Assembly (NCBI RefSeq): GCF_019297855.1
Contig: NZ_CP079194.1
Span: 1-64,000 of the forward strand
From: Gymnodinialimonas ceratoperidinii
GTDB lineage: Bacteria; Pseudomonadota; Alphaproteobacteria; Rhodobacterales; Rhodobacteraceae
DNA length: 64,000 nt
Direction: 5' to 3'
The notes beneath the pieces are model-generated. The model was not told the origin of the DNA. It saw only the letters and a list, made by a program, of their open reading frames with translations, and ran no database searches. Position numbers and translations under genes: made by a program. Shown here in pieces: positions 53,154 to 60,940 of the stretch (within the stretch, counting starts at the first letter, position 1; the number at the start of each line of letters is the position of its first letter).

Positions 53154-54164
53154 ATGAGCCTGGACACGCCAACGCAGAAGCCCTACGACCGCCTGAGCGC
53201 GGCGCTGTCGGAGGACCTTGCCGCCGTCAACGCGCTGATCCGCGATCGCATGGCCTCAAAGCATGCGCCCCGCATCCCCGAGGTGACGGCGCATCTCGTC
53301 GAGGCTGGCGGCAAGCGTATCCGCCCGATGCTGACGCTGGCCTGCGCGCGGCTCTGCGGCTACGGCGGCACGGATCACGTGAAGCTGGCCGCGACGGTGG
53401 AGTTCATCCACACCGCCACGCTGCTGCACGACGACGTGGTCGACGAATCCGAGCAGCGGCGCGGGCGGCCGACGGCGAACCTTTTGTGGGACAACCAGTC
53501 CAGCGTGCTGGTGGGCGATTACCTCTTCGCCCGCGCGTTTCAGTTGATGGTGGAGCCCGGCAGCCTTCGGGTGCTCGACATCCTCTCCAACGCGGCGGCA
53601 ACCATCGCCGAGGGTGAGGTGCTGCAACTGACCGTCGCCTCTGACATCGACACGCCGGAAGAGACCTACCTGCAAGTGATCCGCGGCAAGACCGCCGCGC
53701 TTTTCGAGGCCGCCTGCAAGGTCGGCGGCGTGATCGCCGAGCGTGATGATACGGTGATCGAGGCGCTGGCGACCTATGGTGACGGTCTCGGTGTGGCCTT
53801 CCAGATGGCCGACGACCTGCTCGACTGGGGCGGCGTCGACGGCGAGGCCGGGGCGATCGGCAAGAACATTGGTGACGATTTCCGCGAGCGGAAGATGACC
53901 CTGCCGGTGATCCGCGCGATTGCCGCGGGCGACGGCGAGGAGCGGGCCTTCTGGGCGCGGACCATCGGCAAAGGCGACCAGCGCGACGGCGATCTGGAGC
54001 AGGCTCTGAGCCTTCTGCAGAAGCACGCCACGCTGGCGCAGACACGGGACGAGGCCAACGCCTATGTCGCGAAGGCCAAGGCCGCGCTCGACGTGCTGCC
54101 GGGTGATCCCCTGCGCGACATGCTGTCTGATCTGGCGGACTACGTGGTCGCGCGCCTGAACTAG
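53154..54164 (+). CDS. Polyprenyl diphosphate synthase (ubiquinone side chain)
   Basis: This trans-prenyltransferase extends isoprenoid chains with IPP. The 336 residues have GGKRIRPML, first aspartate motif DDVVD (93-97), GDYLFARAFQLM and second aspartate motif FQMADDLLDWGG. Small residues before the first motif indicate a long-chain product; in Rhodobacteraceae this is the C50 chain of Q10, so ispB/ddsA equivalence is likely. GGGAG precedes the ATG. Its stop overlaps the convergent ispE stop (CTAG, 4 nt), bringing two isoprenoid genes tail to tail. Confidence 0.94.
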   Translation: MSLDTPTQKPYDRLSAALSEDLAAVNALIRDRMASKHAPRIPEVTAHLVEAGGKRIRPMLTLACARLCGYGGTDHVKLAATVEFIHTATLLHDDVVDESEQRRGRPTANLLWDNQSSVLVGDYLFARAFQLMVEPGSLRVLDILSNAAATIAEGEVLQLTVASDIDTPEETYLQVIRGKTAALFEAACKVGGVIAERDDTVIEALATYGDGLGVAFQMADDLLDWGGVDGEAGAIGKNIGDDFRERKMTLPVIRAIAAGDGEERAFWARTIGKGDQRDGDLEQALSLLQKHATLAQTRDEANAYVAKAKAALDVLPGDPLRDMLSDLADYVVARLN

Positions 54165-54991
54165 GGCGCGTCTGCCGCCGCGCCCAGTATCAGCGCGGGC
54201 TCGGCCCACCAGTCCGAAGGCATGGCCGCCGCGCAGGCGCGCGCCGCGGCCTCCGTCTCGAACAAACCGAAACATGTGCCGCCCGATCCGCTCATCCGCG
54301 CGAGCCTGCACCCTTCCGTCCGGCCGATCCGTTCCAACACCTCACCAATGACCGGAGACACCGCCATGGCCGCGCTTTGCAGGTCGTTGCGTGTCGCGCT
54401 CAGCCATTGGATGAATTCCTCCGCCCCGTCCCATCGAGGCGCCGAGAGAGCTGCATTATCGGTTGTCTCGAGCGCTTGGAAGACGGCCCCTGTCGGCACC
54501 TCTTCCCCTGCATTCACCAGAACGACCCACAATTCCGGCAGCGGCGGTACGGGTTCCAGCACCTCGCCGATGCCGCGCATCCTCGCAGGATGTGCATGGA
54601 GGCAGACGGGCACATCCGCTCCGAGGGCCTCTGCCCCCGCCGGCACCTCGACCCCCCAGAGGTCCGACAAACCGCGCAGTGCGCAGGCCGCGTCGGCAGA
54701 GCCGCCGCCGATCCCACCCGCATGGGGCAGGTTCTTCTCCAATGTGATCGCCGCGCCGCGCTTTGGGTCGAGCCATTTCGCCGCCTGCCACACGAGGTTG
54801 CCCGCATCCTCCGGCACCCCACCGGCGCGCGGCCCCTCGACGCGAAGGCTGAGCTCATCAGAGGCCGAGAAGGAGAGCCAATCGCCCACGCCCGCGAAGA
54901 CAACCAGCGAATCGAGCAGGTGATACCCATCGTCCCGCTTACCCGTCACATGGAGGGCGAGGTTCACCTTGGCGGGCGCGAAGAGCTTCAT
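54161..54991 (-). CDS. ispE: 4-diphosphocytidyl-2-C-methylerythritol kinase
   Basis: IspE phosphorylates CDP-methylerythritol in the MEP pathway. The 276 residues follow the GHMP kinase fold: FAPAKVNLALHVTGKRDDGYH at the N-terminus with catalytic Lys, LPHAGGIGGGSADAACALRG as the ATP loop, and RMSGSGGTCFGLFE near the C-terminus. Start at 54991 (MKLFAPAK). It lies 25 nt after the TPR gene on the same strand. ispH at 36 kb serves the same pathway. Confidence 0.96.
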   Translation of the reverse strand: MKLFAPAKVNLALHVTGKRDDGYHLLDSLVVFAGVGDWLSFSASDELSLRVEGPRAGGVPEDAGNLVWQAAKWLDPKRGAAITLEKNLPHAGGIGGGSADAACALRGLSDLWGVEVPAGAEALGADVPVCLHAHPARMRGIGEVLEPVPPLPELWVVLVNAGEEVPTGAVFQALETTDNAALSAPRWDGAEEFIQWLSATRNDLQSAAMAVSPVIGEVLERIGRTEGCRLARMSGSGGTCFGLFETEAAARACAAAMPSDWWAEPALILGAAADAP

Positions 54992-55016
54992 CGGAAAGGC
55001 GTCATCAGGTCTGCGA

Positions 55017-56705
55017 TCACTCTTCCTCGAGCGCGCCGACGCCGCCTTCCTCCTCCAGCACGACATCGAGCCCGACCTCCAGCTTGCGGCGGATGCGTTC
55101 GGCATCTTCCGGTTCCGGATCGAAGGAGAGGGCGCGCTGCCATTGGAATTCCGCCTCGCGGAAACGGTCGGCCATCCAGTAGACGTCCCCCAGATGGTCG
55201 TTGACGATAGGATCGTTCGGCTCAAGCTCCACGGCGCGTTCCATCGGTGCCACGGCTTCCTCGAACCGGCCAAGGCGGTAGTAGACCCACCCGAGGCTGT
55301 CGACGATGTAGCCGCTTTCGGGCCGAGCGGCGACGGCGCGCTGGATCAGGCCGAGCGCTTCGTCGAAGTTGCGCCGCTGCTCAACAAGCGAATAACCGAG
55401 GTAGTTCATCACGTTGGGCTGTTCCGGGTTCAGCTCCAACGCGCGACGAAAATCGGCTTCGGCGGGGGGCCAGTCGTCCAACTGATGGTAGCAGATCGCG
55501 CGGGCATAATGGATGAACCAATAGCGCGGCAGGTCCGCGTCCACGAGGTCCAGCACGGCGGAATAGGCCGCAATCGCCGCGTCAAAACGCTCGGCCCGGC
55601 GCAGGATATCGCCGTAGGCCGCCTGCACCGAAGCAAGGTCCGGTCGCGCCTCCACCAAGGCCCTGAGAATGGCGATGGCTTCGTCCTGCGCGCCGGTCTC
55701 TTCCAGTGCCTGCGCGCGGCCCATCTGGGCTTCGATATAATTGGGGTCGTCCTCCGGGACGGAGGCGAAGGTTTCGGCGGCCAGCAGATATTGCTCGGAA
55801 GCCGACATCAACTCGCCCGCCAGCACCACCGCGTCGGAATGATCCGCGTCGATGCCGCGCGCGGCCTGCGCCATCAGCAGTGGCAGCGTGGTGTTACGGT
55901 CGCCTGACAAAAGCTGCGCGACCGTGAAAAACACCTCGGCCACGCCTTCTTCTGCCGTGCGAACGAAATCGTAGGTCACATCCTCGCCCGAGCCGACGCG
56001 GGCCTGCAACGCCAGCAAGCCGGGGTCCGGCACGGCCTGGGTGTAGCCGTCCAACAGGTCGAGCGCTTCTGCCCGCATACCGAGTTGCAGCATGATCACG
56101 GCGCGGGCGCGGACCACGCGCTCGGTGTTGGTGATGTCGACGCCGGTGTCACCGGACAGGATCTCGTGCGCGGCCTCGAAGTCGCCCGCCGCCGCGCGGG
56201 CCAGAGCCAGATGCAGGGCTGCCAGTTCTTCCATGCCGCGTTCAGAAGCGAGCGCTTCGAAAGTGTCCACGGCTGCCGTCATGTCGCCCTGGCCGAAGCT
56301 GAGCCACGCCCGCGCCAGTTCATCGGCAAGCGGTCCGGGCCCGTCGCCCGCCTCGATCATGTCGATGGCTGCTTGCAGCTCGCCCTCGGTCACGCGGCGC
56401 ACGAATTCGACCAGGTCGACAAGCTCCTGCCCCTCGTCATCCGCGTTCAACCCCGCAGCCACCGCCGCCGCGGCTTCCCATCGACCGAGGGAGGCGTTGG
56501 CGAAGACCGCGTTGGAGACCAGAAAGGCGTTGCCGGGGTCCATGGCGAGTGCGCGGTTGAAGTACTCCGCCGCCGCCGCGTGATCGCCGCTGATCGCCGC
56601 CGCGCGCCCTGCCAGATACGCTCCGGGCAGGCTGTCGGCCTGCGCTGCGAAGGGCGTCGTGAGGGCCACAAGGGCCAGCGCGAACAGGGATCGTTTGGGC
56701 GTCAT
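55017..56705 (-). CDS. Exported tetratricopeptide-repeat protein
   Basis: The 562 residues have a signal peptide (MTPKRSLFALALVALTTPFA, cleaved near AQA) and then TPR units along the chain. Clear examples are AAAEYFNRALAMDPGNAFL near the N-terminus and WPPAEADFRRALELNPEQPN, RFEEAVAPMERAVELEPNDP and RFREAEFQWQRALSFDPEPE near the C-terminus. Periplasmic TPR proteins are scaffolds; the partner is unknown. Start at 56705 with GAGGAGAG upstream. It is followed by ispE and preceded by ETF-QO on the same strand. Confidence 0.9.
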   Translation of the reverse strand: MTPKRSLFALALVALTTPFAAQADSLPGAYLAGRAAAISGDHAAAAEYFNRALAMDPGNAFLVSNAVFANASLGRWEAAAAVAAGLNADDEGQELVDLVEFVRRVTEGELQAAIDMIEAGDGPGPLADELARAWLSFGQGDMTAAVDTFEALASERGMEELAALHLALARAAAGDFEAAHEILSGDTGVDITNTERVVRARAVIMLQLGMRAEALDLLDGYTQAVPDPGLLALQARVGSGEDVTYDFVRTAEEGVAEVFFTVAQLLSGDRNTTLPLLMAQAARGIDADHSDAVVLAGELMSASEQYLLAAETFASVPEDDPNYIEAQMGRAQALEETGAQDEAIAILRALVEARPDLASVQAAYGDILRRAERFDAAIAAYSAVLDLVDADLPRYWFIHYARAICYHQLDDWPPAEADFRRALELNPEQPNVMNYLGYSLVEQRRNFDEALGLIQRAVAARPESGYIVDSLGWVYYRLGRFEEAVAPMERAVELEPNDPIVNDHLGDVYWMADRFREAEFQWQRALSFDPEPEDAERIRRKLEVGLDVVLEEEGGVGALEEE

Positions 56706-56785
56706 TCTTGCTCTCCTCTGCCCCGGACCGGAGCGGTTTGGCCAGAGACTAGGCCGCGTCCGGGGGAAGGGCAATCACGCGCCCC

Positions 56786-58435
56786 TCACATGTTCGGGTA
56801 GTTCGGCCCGTCGCCGCCCTGGGGCACCGTCCAGTTGATGTTCTGGGTCGGGTCCTTGATATCACAGGTCTTGCAGTGGACGCAGTTCTGGAAGTTGATC
56901 ACGAAGCGCGGGTCCTGACCGGCCTCGTTCACCACTTCATAGACACCCGCCGGACAATAACGCTGCGCCGGCTCGTCGTAGAGCGGCAGGTTCACCGCGA
57001 TCGGCACCGTGCTGTCGCGCAGTTTCAGGTGCGACGGCTGGCTTTCCTCGTGGTTGGTGAAGGAGAAGGCCACATTGGTCAGCCGGTCGAAGGACAGTTT
57101 GCCATCGGGGCGCGGGTAGTCGATTTTCGGATGCTCCGTGGCCTTTTCGGTCGCTGCCGCATCGGTCTTGCCGTGCTTCATGGTGCCAAACAGGCTGAAT
57201 CCAAGGGTGTTGGTCCACATGTCGAGCCCGCCGAAGGCCAGCGAGGCGCCAAGCCCGTACTTCGACCACATCGGCTTCACGTTGCGGACCTTCTTGAGGT
57301 CTTTCCCGATCGCGCCGGTCCGGACTTCGTCTTCGTAGTCGTTCAACTCGTCAGAGGCGCGGCCCGCTCCAATGGCGGCATAAGCCGCTTCTGCCGCAGC
57401 CTTGCCCGAGAGCATCGCGTTGTGGTTGCCCTTGATGCGCGGCACGTTGACCATGCCGACGGAGCAACCGAGCAGCGCCACGCCCGGCGCCACCATCTTG
57501 CACAGCGACTGGTAACCGCCCTCGGTGATTGCGCGCGCGCCGTAAGCGATGCGCTTTCCGCCCTTCAGAAGCTCGGCGACCATCGGGTGATGCTTGAAGC
57601 GCTGGAACTCCATGTAGGGGAACACATGCGGGTTCTTGTAGCCCAGATGGACCACGAAGCCCACATAAACCTGATTGTTCTCAAGGTGATAGATGAAGCT
57701 ACCGCCGCCCGCGTTCTTGCCAAGCGGCCAGCCCATCGTGTGGGTCACGCTGCCCTCGCGGTGCTTGTCGGGGTCGATCTCCCAGATCTCCTTCATGCCG
57801 AGCCCGTACTTCTGCGGCTCGCAATCCTTGGCGAGATCGAAGGTCTTGATGACCTCCTGGCTCAGGCTGCCCCGCACGCCTTCGCCGAGGAAGACGTATT
57901 TGCCCAGAAGTTCCATTCCCGGCTCGGTGTTCTCACCAATGGAGCCATCCGGCTCCAGCCCGAAGACACCGGCCACGACGCCGCGCACTTCGCCGTTCTC
58001 GCCGTAAACCAGCTCCGAGCAGGCCATGCCCGGGAAAATCTCGACGCCGAGCGCCTCGGCCTGCTCCGCCATCCAGCGGCAGACGTTGCCCATCGAGACG
58101 ATGTAGTTGCCGTGGTTGTTCATCAGGGGCGGCATCGGGAAGTTGGGGACGCGGATCTTGCCCGCCTCGCCCAGCATGTAGAAATTGTCGTCCTTCACCG
58201 GCACGTTCAGCGGTGCGCCCTTCTCCTTCCAGTCGGGGATCAGCGCGTCCAGCCCGCAGGGGTCCAGCACCGCGCCCGAGAGGATATGCGCGCCCACTTC
58301 CGAGCCCTTTTCGAGCACCACGACGTTCAGATCCGCATCAAGCTGCTTCAGCCGGATCGCGGCGGAAAGCCCTGCAGGACCAGCCCCCACGATGACCACG
58401 TCATATTCCATGCTTTCGCGTTCGATCTCGGACAT
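56786..58435 (-). CDS. Electron transfer flavoprotein-ubiquinone oxidoreductase
   Basis: ETF-QO takes electrons from ETF and reduces ubiquinone at the membrane. The 549 residues contain the FAD-binding VVIVGAGPAGLSAAIRLKQ (about 14-32), a second FAD region, a quinone-proximal amphipathic section and the C-terminal 4Fe-4S motif with CPAGVYEV and FQNCVHCKTCDIKDP. The end QNINWTVPQGGDGPNYPNM is diagnostic. GGGGAT precedes the ATG. It completes the route Mcd to ETF to quinone encoded in this window. Confidence 0.96.
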   Translation of the reverse strand: MSEIERESMEYDVVIVGAGPAGLSAAIRLKQLDADLNVVVLEKGSEVGAHILSGAVLDPCGLDALIPDWKEKGAPLNVPVKDDNFYMLGEAGKIRVPNFPMPPLMNNHGNYIVSMGNVCRWMAEQAEALGVEIFPGMACSELVYGENGEVRGVVAGVFGLEPDGSIGENTEPGMELLGKYVFLGEGVRGSLSQEVIKTFDLAKDCEPQKYGLGMKEIWEIDPDKHREGSVTHTMGWPLGKNAGGGSFIYHLENNQVYVGFVVHLGYKNPHVFPYMEFQRFKHHPMVAELLKGGKRIAYGARAITEGGYQSLCKMVAPGVALLGCSVGMVNVPRIKGNHNAMLSGKAAAEAAYAAIGAGRASDELNDYEDEVRTGAIGKDLKKVRNVKPMWSKYGLGASLAFGGLDMWTNTLGFSLFGTMKHGKTDAAATEKATEHPKIDYPRPDGKLSFDRLTNVAFSFTNHEESQPSHLKLRDSTVPIAVNLPLYDEPAQRYCPAGVYEVVNEAGQDPRFVINFQNCVHCKTCDIKDPTQNINWTVPQGGDGPNYPNM

Positions 58436-58597
58436 GTGTCATCCCCATAGGCTGTTTCGGGCGTTTGTGATGGCCCTTGAATGGCGTTCCAGAAGGGGTA
58501 GCGCGTCCCCCTTGGCCGGTCAATTCTGACGCAGTGGCGCGAAGCATTGGCCTGACGATTTGACGCGACTGGCCAAGCGCCGCAGGCTCAAGCGGAA

Positions 58598-59566
58598 CTA
58601 CAGCGTCAGCACCGTCTGCCCCGTCGTCTTGCGCGCCTCCAGCGCCCGATGCGCGTCCGCGACCTCGTCCAGCGCGAAACGTTGATCGATGCGGATCTTC
58701 ACCACGCCCGAGGTGACCTTCTCGAACAGCTCGGCAGCCATCTGCTGGCAGGTCTCGTGCGCCGCGATATGGGCAAAGAGGGTGGGCCGGGTGATCTTCA
58801 GCGATCCCTTCTGCGCCAGCTTTGCCAGCTCGAAGGGCGGTACCGGGCCCGAGGCATTGCCGAAAGAGATCATGAAACCGAGCGGCTTGAGGCAATCGAG
58901 CGAGCCCTCGAAGGTATCGGCGCCCACCGAGTCCATCACCACGTCGACGCCGCCAGTCAGATCCTTCACCCGCGCGACCCAGTCTTCGGTCCGGTAGTTG
59001 ATGCAGACCTCGGCTCCGTTCTCCTCGGCGAGGGCGCATTTCTCGTCGCTGCCCGCCGTACCGATCAGGCGGATGCCCTCGCTCCGCGCCCATTGACAAG
59101 CGATCAAGCCGACCCCGCCCGCCGCCGCGTGGAACAGGACCGTGTCGCCCTTCGCAATAGGGGTCGTGCGGCGGAAGAGGTAGTGCGTCGTCAGCCCCTT
59201 GAGCATCATCGCCGCGCCTTCCTCGAACCCGATATCGTCAGGCAGGGGGCAAACCTGAGCAGCCGGCATGACCCGCGCCTCGGTATAGGCTCCGGGCGGC
59301 GTACAGGCATAGGCCGCGCGGTCGCCCGGCTTCAGATGCGTGACCCCCTCGCCCACCGCCTCGACGATGCCGGCTGCCTCCATGCCGAGGGCTGCGGGCA
59401 TCTCCATCGGGTAGAGGCCCGAGCGTTGATAACAATCGATGAAGTTCAGCCCGCAGGCATGGTGACGGATGCGAATCTCTCCGGCGCCGGGCTCACCCAC
59501 CTCGCGATCCACGATCTTGAGTTGCTCCGGTCCGCCGTGGGCCTCGATTATCGCCGTTTTCACCAT
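58598..59566 (-). CDS. qor: Quinone oxidoreductase, zeta-crystallin type
   Basis: This NADPH-dependent medium-chain reductase reduces quinones by one electron. The 322 residues lack the zinc-ligand cysteines of alcohol dehydrogenases. Family marks are LNFIDCYQRSGLYPM, the LFHAAAGGVGLIACQWARSE nucleotide-binding motif and VVMDSVGADTFEGSL. The physiological substrate may not be a quinone. GAGGAACG precedes the ATG. Divergent from lysA. Confidence 0.93.
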   Translation of the reverse strand: MVKTAIIEAHGGPEQLKIVDREVGEPGAGEIRIRHHACGLNFIDCYQRSGLYPMEMPAALGMEAAGIVEAVGEGVTHLKPGDRAAYACTPPGAYTEARVMPAAQVCPLPDDIGFEEGAAMMLKGLTTHYLFRRTTPIAKGDTVLFHAAAGGVGLIACQWARSEGIRLIGTAGSDEKCALAEENGAEVCINYRTEDWVARVKDLTGGVDVVMDSVGADTFEGSLDCLKPLGFMISFGNASGPVPPFELAKLAQKGSLKITRPTLFAHIAAHETCQQMAAELFEKVTSGVVKIRIDQRFALDEVADAHRALEARKTTGQTVLTL

Positions 59567-59643
59567 GATCGTTCCTCTGAAAGACTTTGAACCCCGTTGG
59601 ATAGGTGCTACGCCGCCGCGTGCAAGACGAAGGGACGCGGCCC

Positions 59644-60909
59644 ATGGATCATTTTCTCTACCAAGACGGCATCCTCCATGCGGAGGATGTGCCGATTACC
59701 GAGATCGCGGCAGCGGTCGGCACGCCTTTCTACGTCTATTCCACCGCGACGCTCACGCGGCATTTCCAGCTGTTCCAGGAAGCGCTCGACGGTCTCGACC
59801 ACCTCATCTGCTTCGCCGTGAAAAGCAATTCCAATCAGGCGGTTCTGTCTCACATGGCCTCTCTCGGGGCGGGGATGGACGTGGTCTCGGGCGGCGAGTA
59901 CCGGCGCGCGAAGGCGGCGGGCGTACCGGGCGAGCGGATCGTCTTCTCCGGCGTCGGCAAGACCGAGGAAGAGATGCGCCTGGCGCTGGAGGGCGGCATC
60001 CGCCAGTTCAACGTGGAATCCGAGCCCGAGATGGCCCGCCTCTCCCGCGTTGCGATGGAGCTTGGAACCGTGGCGCCGATCACCGTGCGGGTGAACCCCG
60101 ACGTGGACGCCAAGACCCACGCCAAGATCGCCACCGGCCGCAAGGAGGACAAGTTCGGCATCCCCATCGCCCGCGCGCGCGAAGTTTACGCGCTGGCCGC
60201 CTCCCTGCCGGGGCTGGAGGTGATCGGGATCGACGTGCACATCGGCTCGCAGCTGACCGACCTCGACCCTTTCGAGACCGCCTACACGAAGGTGGCCGAA
60301 CTGACCGAGCAACTCCGGGCCGATGGCCATACCATCCGCCGTCTCGACCTCGGCGGCGGGCTCGGCATCCCCTACGAACGCTCCAATACGGCCCCGCCGC
60401 TGCCGATCGAATACGGCGCGGTCATCAAGCGCACCGTGGGCCACCTCGGCTGCGAGATCGAGATCGAGCCGGGCCGCCTGATTTCCGGCAACGCGGGCCT
60501 GCTGGTGGCCTCGACGATCTACGTGAAGAACGGCGAGGACCGGGACTTCCTGATCCTCGATGCCGCGATGAACGACCTGATCCGCCCGGCGATGTACGGC
60601 GCCTACCACGACATCGTGCCAGTCGTCGAAGCCGCGCCCGGCGCCGAGCAGACACCCTATGATATCGTCGGACCGGTCTGCGAATCCGGCGACACCTTTG
60701 CCAAGCAGCGCAACCTGCCCCCGGTTGCGGAAGCCGACCTGATCGCCTTCCGCTCGGCCGGGGCCTACGGCGCGGTGATGAGCAGCGAATACAATACGCG
60801 TGCGCTGATTCCCGAGGTCATGGTCAAGGACGATCAATTCGCCGTCATCCGCGCCCGTCCATCGTTTGACGACATGATAAACCGCGATACACTTCCCCCG
60901 TGGGCATGA
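59644..60909 (+). CDS. lysA: Diaminopimelate decarboxylase
   Basis: LysA decarboxylates meso-diaminopimelate to lysine using PLP. The 421 residues have PLP Lys60 in LICFAVKSNSNQAVL, the glycine-rich DLGGGLGIPY, and the C-terminal GPVCESGDTFA with the catalytic Cys. Start at 59644 (MDHFLYQDG) with AAGGGAC upstream. In relatives lysA often follows argH and a small lipoprotein; here they are about 15 kb apart. It is followed 31 bp later by the TIGR02302 gene. Confidence 0.97.
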   Translation: MDHFLYQDGILHAEDVPITEIAAAVGTPFYVYSTATLTRHFQLFQEALDGLDHLICFAVKSNSNQAVLSHMASLGAGMDVVSGGEYRRAKAAGVPGERIVFSGVGKTEEEMRLALEGGIRQFNVESEPEMARLSRVAMELGTVAPITVRVNPDVDAKTHAKIATGRKEDKFGIPIARAREVYALAASLPGLEVIGIDVHIGSQLTDLDPFETAYTKVAELTEQLRADGHTIRRLDLGGGLGIPYERSNTAPPLPIEYGAVIKRTVGHLGCEIEIEPGRLISGNAGLLVASTIYVKNGEDRDFLILDAAMNDLIRPAMYGAYHDIVPVVEAAPGAEQTPYDIVGPVCESGDTFAKQRNLPPVAEADLIAFRSAGAYGAVMSSEYNTRALIPEVMVKDDQFAVIRARPSFDDMINRDTLPPWA

Positions 60910-60940
60910 CGCCCCGCCGCCGCCGTGCGGGAAAGGCAGA

